Positions 23,723 to 29,461 of a stretch of DNA of 29,461 nucleotides are shown piece by piece. Position 1 is the first letter of the stretch, and every line of letters begins with the position of its first letter. The DNA comes from DAONLM01 sp035406685 (lineage in GTDB: Bacteria; Spirochaetota; GWE2-31-10; MWDO01), in contig DAONLM010000014.1 of NCBI GenBank assembly GCA_035406685.1, forward strand, positions 1-29,461. Reading direction: 5' to 3'. Below the pieces are notes generated by a model that saw only the letters and a list, made by a program, of their open reading frames with translations, was not told the origin of the DNA and did no database searches. Position numbers and translations under genes: made by a program.

Positions 23723-25558
23723 ATGAAAGAGAATAGTATTATAGTGACAGCCAATACTTTAGAATCTGCTCTTGTTAAAGGAGCAACCTATTTTAAAATT
23801 GATGTTAATAATTGTGGATATTCCATCGTTTCTTCCAATAAAAACGAGATTAAAGTTAAAATATGGGACAATTCAAAAAAGGAAGAGACAGAGAATTATA
23901 AAAAAGATCTTTCTTTTGAAGAAAAAATAACAAATTTAGATGGCTATTTTAAAATAGAATACATTGATGGTTATGCTACCCTATCTGTATTTCCACCAAA
24001 AGATAAGGGTAGACCAGTTTATGTCGAAGATGTTATAAATAGAATAAGACTATTAAATATCCCTTCTGTTGATCCTAATCTTATTATGGCTATTATTAAA
24101 AGAGCAAAGGGAAGTCCAGAAAAACTTGTTTTATGGCCAGAAGGAAGAGAATATAGAGCAACTATTGAGGTCATTGTTTCAGATGATAAAATGTCTGCTT
24201 CTATAATAATGTTTCCACCTAAAAAAGGGGGTGGAAATTTAACAGTGGATGAGATTATTAAAATTCTAAATAATAAAGGCATCATATATGGAATTAATTA
24301 TACGTTGATTGAAGATATAGTGAATAATAATATCTTTAAAAAAGAGATAGAGATAGCAAGGGGTAAAGAGCCAAAGCCGGGAAAACCTTCTAATATAAAA
24401 TATTTTTTTGATACAGAGCCCGGAAAACCTTTTTTAGTTGATCAGTATGATAGGATAAATTATAAAGAGTTAAATTTTGTTCAGAATAAGAAAAAGGGTG
24501 ATATCCTTGCAGAACTTCTGGATCCAATACCTGGAGAAGTGGGATTTAATATATTTGGCCAAAGGCTTGAGATTCCACAAATAGAAAACAATAGACTCTT
24601 TGCTGGTGAAAATACCACTCTTTCAGATGATAATAAAAAGATAATTGCGACAATTGATGGAAATGTTAAAATTAAAAATGGAAAAATCGTAATTGAGCCT
24701 TTGTTAGAACTGGAGAATATGGACTATTCTACTGGAAATATTGATTTTCATGGAGATGTTTTTATTAAAGGCGGAATTCTTGATGGCTTTTCTGTTAAAT
24801 CAGATGGGATAATACAGGTTGGAGGCCCCATTGGTAAAGTAACTATAGTAGCAAGAGGGGATATCATACTTAAAGGTGGGATGAATGGTGGAAATGAGGG
24901 AATTCTTGAGACAGATGGCAATATTTATGCAAGATATCTGGAAGGTGTTATTATAAGATCCTGTAAGTCTCTATTTGTAGAAGAGGCAATAATGAATTGC
25001 TATATAAATGTAGAGAAAAATTTAATACTTAATGGTAAGAGAGGGGAGATACTTGGTGGAACATCAATTGTTGGAGGTAGTGTTAGATGTAAAAAGATAG
25101 GAAATCCATTTGGTATAAAGACCATTTTAAGAATAGGGGTTGAACCTAAAATAATTAATCTTATATCTGATTTTGATAAAAAGATAAAAGAAAAGAGAGA
25201 GTTATTAAAAGTAATAGAGGATAGATACTTATCTTATTCAAAAATGTTAGAGGAAGATAGGAATAATTTAACAATTGTAGAAAAACACAAGAATTTATTA
25301 GAGGCTTTGGAGAGATTAAAAGATGAAATTCATTCAATGGAGAGAGAGTTTAAGGAGGCAAATAGTATGTTGGTGCCTAAGGAAAAAAGATATGTTGTGG
25401 TTGAAAATACTATGCACTCCTCAACATTTATATATTTTGGTAAAGAAGAGTATTCCACACAAAAAGATATAAGTAGAATAATGCTCAAATACATTGGTAA
25501 TAGAATAATTGAGTCTGGTTTTGCCAGTGAAAAAGAGATACCACAATTTGAGGATTAA
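23723..25558 (+). CDS. fapA: FapA (DUF342) family polymerisation-type protein
   Basis: 611 residues with the FapA/DUF342 plan: an N-terminal Jag-N/KH-like region (about 1-60), a linking domain repeated in the family (about 65-220), a central beta-helical DUF342 region rich in glycine (about 240-470; GEVGFNIFGQRLEIP, GNIDFHGDVFIKGG, GKVTIVARGDIILKGG, GEILGGTSIVGGSVRCKKIG), then a coiled coil (about 475-545) and a short tail. FapA proteins occur in many flagellated and other bacteria and have been linked to flagellar placement or RNA-associated assemblies; the role here is not shown by context. GAGAG lies five bases before ATG; GGAG farther up is too distant. The stop is two bases from the opposing AOR stop. 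Confidence 0.88.
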   Translation: MKENSIIVTANTLESALVKGATYFKIDVNNCGYSIVSSNKNEIKVKIWDNSKKEETENYKKDLSFEEKITNLDGYFKIEYIDGYATLSVFPPKDKGRPVYVEDVINRIRLLNIPSVDPNLIMAIIKRAKGSPEKLVLWPEGREYRATIEVIVSDDKMSASIIMFPPKKGGGNLTVDEIIKILNNKGIIYGINYTLIEDIVNNNIFKKEIEIARGKEPKPGKPSNIKYFFDTEPGKPFLVDQYDRINYKELNFVQNKKKGDILAELLDPIPGEVGFNIFGQRLEIPQIENNRLFAGENTTLSDDNKKIIATIDGNVKIKNGKIVIEPLLELENMDYSTGNIDFHGDVFIKGGILDGFSVKSDGIIQVGGPIGKVTIVARGDIILKGGMNGGNEGILETDGNIYARYLEGVIIRSCKSLFVEEAIMNCYINVEKNLILNGKRGEILGGTSIVGGSVRCKKIGNPFGIKTILRIGVEPKIINLISDFDKKIKEKRELLKVIEDRYLSYSKMLEEDRNNLTIVEKHKNLLEALERLKDEIHSMEREFKEANSMLVPKEKRYVVVENTMHSSTFIYFGKEEYSTQKDISRIMLKYIGNRIIESGFASEKEIPQFED

Positions 25559-25560
25559 TT

Positions 25561-27450
25561 TTATTGGAAATCTCTCAAACTTTCATCAATACCTTTTAAC
25601 ATCTCAAACCAGAAATTAAGACCAGCCTCATATTTATCTTTTTCAAATTCTTTTATCCAGTAATCTAAAGCCTCATTTTCAACCTTTTCTGCCTCTTTAA
25701 TTCTCTTTAAGAATCTATACACAAAGTCAAAGTTTCTTTCTGACTCCCAGAATACACTTGCATTTCTACTATTGATTCTGCTTGCTGTCCAGGATATATT
25801 TTTTAAGAATTTATCTTTCATCCCATACATAGCCTCAAAAATCTCTGGTACCATCTCTTCTGCCCATGCTCTATGAAATCTACATATACCTGCATTATCA
25901 AGAATTAATTCCTGCTTCATTCTATCAGCACATATTTTACCAAGTTTTCTTGGCTCAACAAAATCAAAACCATAATACATATAATATTTTCCCATTATTG
26001 CCATTGGTGCTAATGCACCAGGTGTCCAGTATTGATTTGGAACTATCCATCCTTTTCTTCCAAAGGCATTATAAACAAATTTATCAATGATTTTTATTCC
26101 TTTCTCCCTGTGAACCCTTCTTGCCCATTTTCTTACACCTTCGCTAAAATTAATAATCCCTCTTTTATTTAAAATAGAATCGATTAGTTCTATTCCTAAC
26201 TCTGCATTATTCATAGAATCTTTTACTACATCGAAATTCTCTGGATTGAATTTAGGAAGTCTTGTTACACCAAGATCTTCTTTTGATAGTAGATTCTCAT
26301 CAAGAAGTTCCATAAACCATGAAAGAACACCGCCAATACTTATTGCATCAAATCCCATGCTATCTGCATAATGATTGAGTTTTTCGGCTGCTCTTTGATC
26401 AAATATTCCACAAAGAGGTCCCATTGTTTGATATGGCTCATAATCTTTTTTGTATTCATCTCTATACTTTTTACATACAGCAGAGCATGGCTCCCCACAG
26501 TTAGCCTGCAATTTCTTTTCTATTGTTTCTTCATTAAATTGTTTCAAATAGTGATTAACAATAAATTGTTGGTGTAAAGAGAGTCTTTCTTCTTCAGTAT
26601 TATAGATAGTTTTATAATTAAAGGCAATAATTTTGCCTTTCATTGTCGTATAGTTAACTCCAAATGTCCCACCAGTTCCAAATTTTGGATCAAATCTGTA
26701 TTTTGTAGTTGCTTCAAAATCTTTTGCTGCTAATTTTTGTTTATATTTATTTTCAAACCATTCATCTGCTACTTTTCTATCTCTAAAGTCTTCATCAATA
26801 AAAGTTCCACCATATATTATGCCATAAATGTTGTGATCCTGAACCATTTTTGAACCAAGTCCACCTCTACCAGCCCATGTGTCTATGTTTGTGATCTTTT
26901 TATTTATAATCGGAAGAGATAATATCCCACCAAAATCAGTGGAAAGAGAGGCCGGTCCTGTTGCTAAGATCCTTGGATCATTTTCATATCTATTGCCAAA
27001 TTTTTCAAAAATATAGTCTGTTAAAGAATATACTCCTTTTCTGCCAGAGTCCCAGATTGTCTTTATCTCTACTGGATGAACCTCTACCTCTATCTCTTCT
27101 CCATGAATTCTGTTTAGATACAAAACAGAAGGAACCGGTGCCTTACCAACAATACTTACCATATTTATACCTAAATTATCAAATACAAGGCCAGCACCAC
27201 CCATTGATGACACATAAAAACCGCGCCAGCATTTTGAAAAGCCAGAAAATATCAGTCTATTTGAACCAGGAAAAATGGATCCAGCAAATAAGCCTGTCCC
27301 TATGTTTAAAGCATCATAATTATCTGATATATGAATACCAAGATCTACAGGGCCAAAATAGTCTCCAATTTTATATCTTTTTACCTTGTAGAAACCATTT
27401 GTCGCATCAACAAATAGGACTTTTAAAAAAGATTGTTGTAGATCGCCCAT
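25561..27450 (-). CDS. Aldehyde:ferredoxin oxidoreductase family, tungsten/molybdenum enzyme
   Basis: Cytoplasmic enzyme family that oxidises aldehydes or related substrates and reduces ferredoxin, using a bis-pterin W (or Mo) cofactor and one [4Fe-4S] cluster. In 629 residues: the N-terminal cofactor domain with GTGLFAGSIFPGSNRLIFSG, a pterin-contact loop AGRGGLGSKM (193-202), cluster ligands C318, C322, C326 and, far later, C523 in DNAGICRF. Spacing C-x3-C-x3-C differs from the C-x2-C-x3-C of Pyrococcus AOR, suggesting another subfamily. Substrate cannot be told. No partner subunit or cofactor gene is adjacent; it follows lgt by 11 bases with AAGGAG before ATG, so is probably read from the lgt promoter. 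Confidence 0.92.
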   Translation of the reverse strand: MGDLQQSFLKVLFVDATNGFYKVKRYKIGDYFGPVDLGIHISDNYDALNIGTGLFAGSIFPGSNRLIFSGFSKCWRGFYVSSMGGAGLVFDNLGINMVSIVGKAPVPSVLYLNRIHGEEIEVEVHPVEIKTIWDSGRKGVYSLTDYIFEKFGNRYENDPRILATGPASLSTDFGGILSLPIINKKITNIDTWAGRGGLGSKMVQDHNIYGIIYGGTFIDEDFRDRKVADEWFENKYKQKLAAKDFEATTKYRFDPKFGTGGTFGVNYTTMKGKIIAFNYKTIYNTEEERLSLHQQFIVNHYLKQFNEETIEKKLQANCGEPCSAVCKKYRDEYKKDYEPYQTMGPLCGIFDQRAAEKLNHYADSMGFDAISIGGVLSWFMELLDENLLSKEDLGVTRLPKFNPENFDVVKDSMNNAELGIELIDSILNKRGIINFSEGVRKWARRVHREKGIKIIDKFVYNAFGRKGWIVPNQYWTPGALAPMAIMGKYYMYYGFDFVEPRKLGKICADRMKQELILDNAGICRFHRAWAEEMVPEIFEAMYGMKDKFLKNISWTASRINSRNASVFWESERNFDFVYRFLKRIKEAEKVENEALDYWIKEFEKDKYEAGLNFWFEMLKGIDESLRDFQ

Positions 27451-27461
27451 ATAATCTCCTT

Positions 27462-28298
27462 TTATTTTTTATCTTTAGGTCTTGCTATGAATTTTTCATC
27501 TGGATTTAGTTTATCATCATTAAAGATTGACCATATTAATAATGGAATACCTATTGCAAAACCAATTAAAGAGATAATTTGTCCAGAGGTAAAGATCCAG
27601 TATTTTTCATTGTCTATTCTAAGAAATTCAAGCAAGAATCTTAATAGACTATACCATAAAATATACCATATAATCCTTCTTTTTGTAATCCATTCATTAT
27701 TTCCAGTGGCAAGAATTATTATCAGTGCTATAAAATTTCCTATCATCTCATAAATTTGAGTTGGATGTAGAGGGGTACCAACAGGGGGTAGAGTAGAGGA
27801 GAATCCAGTTGTGGCATTGCTATAAGCAACACTATCCGGGTGAAAAATGACTCCCCATGGAAGATTAGTTGGTTTCCCAGCAGCATCACCATTTAAAAAA
27901 CAGCCAAATCTACCTATTACCTGTCCTAACAAAATTGGTGGTATAAAGTATCTTATATGATAAAAAAAATCGTATTTTTTAACTTTTGCATATATAAAAC
28001 CAGCAACAAGTCCACCTAACACTCCGCCTGCAACTGTGATCCCACCTCGCCATGGTTGAAAAAATACCAATGGATGTTCTAATAACTCCTTTGGATTCCA
28101 TAATAAGAAAGAAAATAGCCTTCCAGTTATTAAGGCAACAATAAGGCATACAAAAATTGCCTCATACATTGCATCAATATCTATATTAGCCTCTTTACAC
28201 AAAAAAGTAAAAAATATTATTGCTGAAAATATTGCTATGAAAAAATATATCCCTTCATAATTGTATAATTTTAAGAAATCAATTGCAATTGGTAACAT
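27462..28298 (-). CDS. lgt: Prolipoprotein diacylglyceryl transferase
   Basis: Inner-membrane enzyme that moves diacylglycerol from phosphatidylglycerol to the lipobox cysteine of prolipoproteins, the first step of lipoprotein maturation. 278 residues with about seven membrane helices. Family motifs: LLWNPKELLEHP, WRGGITVAGGVLGGL, the signature GRFGCFLNGDAAGKPTNLPW (with GCF in place of GNF, a known variant form) and LHPTQIYEM. AAGAGGT lies before ATG. Coupling with an AOR gene is unusual and probably has no functional meaning. Confidence 0.95.
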   Translation of the reverse strand: MLPIAIDFLKLYNYEGIYFFIAIFSAIIFFTFLCKEANIDIDAMYEAIFVCLIVALITGRLFSFLLWNPKELLEHPLVFFQPWRGGITVAGGVLGGLVAGFIYAKVKKYDFFYHIRYFIPPILLGQVIGRFGCFLNGDAAGKPTNLPWGVIFHPDSVAYSNATTGFSSTLPPVGTPLHPTQIYEMIGNFIALIIILATGNNEWITKRRIIWYILWYSLLRFLLEFLRIDNEKYWIFTSGQIISLIGFAIGIPLLIWSIFNDDKLNPDEKFIARPKDKK

Positions 28299-28334
28299 TT
28301 TTGACCTCTTTAAAGATTGAATTAAGTAGCAATA

Positions 28335-28362
28335 GTATTACAAAAAAAAAATATTTTGTCAA
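28335..28362 (-). promoter_or_regulatory. Promoter of the lgt-AOR pair
   Basis: On the minus strand TTGACA (28362-28357), a 16-bp spacer and TAATAC (28340-28335). The leader to lgt would be about 30 bases. Confidence 0.5.
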
Positions 28363-28372
28363 AAGAAATGTT

Positions 28373-28852
28373 TTAGATTATTTTCATATATTTAACATTT
28401 TTTTCTTTGAGATAAAAATCAATTTTTTCTTCTAATTTTAAATCACCCTGGGTGTCAATGCCAGGGCATCTCTTTTTTTCTTCTTTCCAGTTTTCTTCTG
28501 ATTCTACTAAAGATGGCCAGAAGGGATATGTTTTGCATTGTAAGGGTCTTGCTGGATAGATGATACATCCGTCATTCCAGAAGATGCAATCAAAATTTTT
28601 TCTTTCTTGAAGTGCTACTATCTGTTCACCATTTCTGTAAATGGCTCTACAATATTTTGATAGTAAAGTAGAAATATCAATATTTAAAAAAGATGCGATA
28701 TTTTTAACATCCTCTTCTGATAAAAAGACAACGCCAGGCTGGTGTCTGCAACAATTAGAACATCTCTGACATTTAAATTCAAGACTTTTAAGTCTTTCAA
28801 AATTTTTGTCACTTTTAAGAGAAATGGGATAAGTATTATCAATTATTTCCAT
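28373..28852 (-). CDS. YkgJ-family CxxCxxCC cluster protein
   Basis: 159 residues with the family signature CQRCSNCC near residue 29, then CIFWNDGCIIYPARPLQC and TYPFWP, and a final Cys in RCPGID. These cysteines are thought to bind zinc or an iron-sulfur cluster. Cytoplasmic; molecular function unknown in the family. There is no clear ribosome binding site at the ATG, and it may be reached by read-through from the tRNA genes about 110 bases upstream. Confidence 0.88.
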   Translation of the reverse strand: MEIIDNTYPISLKSDKNFERLKSLEFKCQRCSNCCRHQPGVVFLSEEDVKNIASFLNIDISTLLSKYCRAIYRNGEQIVALQERKNFDCIFWNDGCIIYPARPLQCKTYPFWPSLVESEENWKEEKKRCPGIDTQGDLKLEEKIDFYLKEKNVKYMKII

Positions 28853-28925
28853 AACTAACTTATCAAAAAATTTGATTTTAATTAATAAAGAAGGTTTAAT
28901 CCAATTTTTATAAGATAGCCTAAAA

Positions 28926-28963
28926 ATTTTGATTTTTAAACTATATTATTTTAAAAATAAAAT
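28926..28963 (-). terminator. A/T-only hairpin just after tRNA-Tyr
   Basis: ATTTT-G-ATTTTTAAA (28926-28940) pairs with TTTAAAAAT-AAAAT (28950-28963) with one bulged G. On the minus strand it begins one base after the tRNA 3' end and is followed by a short U-run. It could end the tRNA transcript or guide 3' trimming, though an A/U stem is weak. Confidence 0.4.
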
Positions 28964-29046
<83 letters not shown>

Positions 29047-29049
29047 AAT

Positions 29050-29121
29050 AGCTGGAGATGGGAGTTGAACCCGCAACCTGCTGATTACAAGTCAGCTGCT
29101 CTGCCATTGAGCTACTCCAGC
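29050..29121 (-). tRNA. tRNA-Thr (TGT)
   Basis: The minus strand folds into a normal cloverleaf: acceptor GCUGGAG/CUCCAGC with discriminator U, D arm AGCUCAAUGGCAGAGC, anticodon arm CUGAC/AUCAG region with loop CUUGUAA (anticodon UGU), and T arm GCGGGUUCAACUCCCA. CCA is not encoded. It lies three bases before tRNA-Tyr, so both share one transcript. Confidence 0.95.
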
Positions 29122-29136
29122 AAAAATTGTGGAATT

Positions 29137-29165
29137 CTTATACTCAATTTTTAATTAAATGTCAA
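29137..29165 (-). promoter_or_regulatory. Promoter of the tRNA-Thr/tRNA-Tyr transcript
   Basis: On the minus strand TTGACA (29165-29160), a 17-bp spacer and TATAAG (29142-29137), with transcription predicted near 29130, about nine bases before the tRNA. Confidence 0.7.
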
Positions 29166-29198
29166 GTTTTTTTTGTATTTTTTGATAGATTGGGGTGC

Positions 29199-29461
29199 GA
29201 TTTTATTTTTAGACAGATAATAAAGATAGAATTATCCTATGGTCAATTTTATTTGAGAAAAAGTTGTAATAGTCTTATTTATTTTTTGGTAGAATTTAAA
29301 ATAAATTTTTACTTAATAGTATGTCTCAAACCCAACTACCTGATAGAAATCGTTGTAGATTGCCTTGTAGAAGGGCGTGGTGTTACCGGAAAAGTGGGAT
29401 AATTCTCTGCTTTTATTCCACTTTTTTATCTTTGTTAGTCTCAAAAATAACTTTAATGTTA
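29199..29461 (-). mobile_element. RHH-gene repeat unit (copy C), cut by window end
   Basis: Matches 7500-7765 over its whole visible length, including the ~114-base noncoding flank beyond the stop. By hand count the coding part differs from copy B at about 11 of 146 positions. Homology ends about 33 bases from the -35 of the tRNA promoter. The right end lies outside the window. Confidence 0.65.
29313..29461 (-). CDS. Tandem RHH-like protein (copy C), C-terminal part
   Basis: Only the last 49 codons are inside the window, ending with TAA at 29315-29313. The visible protein runs from LTLKLFLRLTKIKKWNKS through SGNTTPFYKAIYNDFYQ to VVGFETYY and is nearly identical to the tail of the intact gene at 7611-8153. 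The N-terminal modules and start lie outside the window. Confidence 0.8.
   Translation of the reverse strand, partial: TLKLFLRLTKIKKWNKSRELSHFSGNTTPFYKAIYNDFYQVVGFETYY

Noticed and set aside
26961..27509. A 182-codon open frame on the plus strand
   Set aside because: It lies fully antisense to the well-supported AOR and lgt coding sequence, has no family features, and its composition follows the opposite strand.
29127..29402. A 91-codon plus-strand frame at the right edge
   Set aside because: It runs through the tRNA promoter and antisense to RHH copy C; the conserved coding direction there is minus.

Overview
The window is a very AT-rich, densely coded chromosomal segment. My best reading is an anaerobic spirochaete, possibly a deep-branching thermophilic lineage such as Exilispira. 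This rests on remembered protein flavour, not a search: a PilZ protein resembling a spirochaetal type, a GGDEF protein with a spirochaete-like helical N-terminus, FapA, very long Ig-repeat surface proteins, an oxygen-sensitive [FeFe]-hydrogenase and a tungsten/molybdenum oxidoreductase.

Layout. (1) 1-860: end of a REP-associated (IS200-like) transposase, then a 5'-truncated member of a repeat family encoding ribbon-helix-helix (RHH)-like proteins. (2) 960-3014: a dCache chemoreceptor. (3) 3073-6332, minus strand: a likely operon of pentapeptide-repeat protein, degenerate metallo-beta-lactamase-fold protein, Hsp33 and a PilZ protein. (4) 6464-7421, minus strand: thiamine pyrophosphokinase overlapping a small membrane protein. 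(5) 7495-8278: an RHH-gene unit with imperfect terminal inverted repeats, then a nucleotidyltransferase-like gene with a consensus promoter that predicts a leaderless mRNA. (6) 9083-15022: a 1979-residue protein with signal peptide, coiled coil, about a dozen Ig-like repeats and a predicted C-terminal beta-barrel. (7) 15298-16221: a GGDEF protein that has lost both metal ligands but keeps the inhibitory-site RxxD. (8) 16252-20397, minus strand: a four-gene NAD(P)-linked [FeFe]-hydrogenase operon in HndA-B-C-D order. (9) 20543-22198: a two-module AAA+ ATPase. (10) 22199-22640: noncoding, with a ~68-bp degenerate tandem repeat and a hairpin resembling the transposase-gene end. (11) 22641-25558: a cysteine-less thioredoxin-fold protein and FapA, read divergently from closely spaced extended -10 promoters. 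(12) 25561-28852, minus strand: tungsten-type aldehyde:ferredoxin oxidoreductase behind lgt, and a CxxCxxCC protein. (13) tRNA-Tyr and tRNA-Thr, minus strand. (14) From 29199 to the window end: a third copy of the RHH repeat family.

How it fits together. Metabolism is fermentative: ferredoxin-linked aldehyde oxidation and an NAD(P)H/ferredoxin hydrogenase can share one electron pool. The PilZ and GGDEF proteins point to c-di-GMP signalling, with the chemoreceptor and FapA pointing to motility. Lgt, the Ig/barrel protein and the exported thioredoxin-fold protein belong to the envelope. The least explained material is the RHH repeat family: three copies in 29 kb, two about 92% identical by my hand count over the coding part and alike past the stop codon, one with candidate terminal inverted repeats. 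A second theme is the number of proteins whose family catalytic residues are missing (GGDEF, metallo-beta-lactamase, thioredoxin and probably the nucleotidyltransferase).
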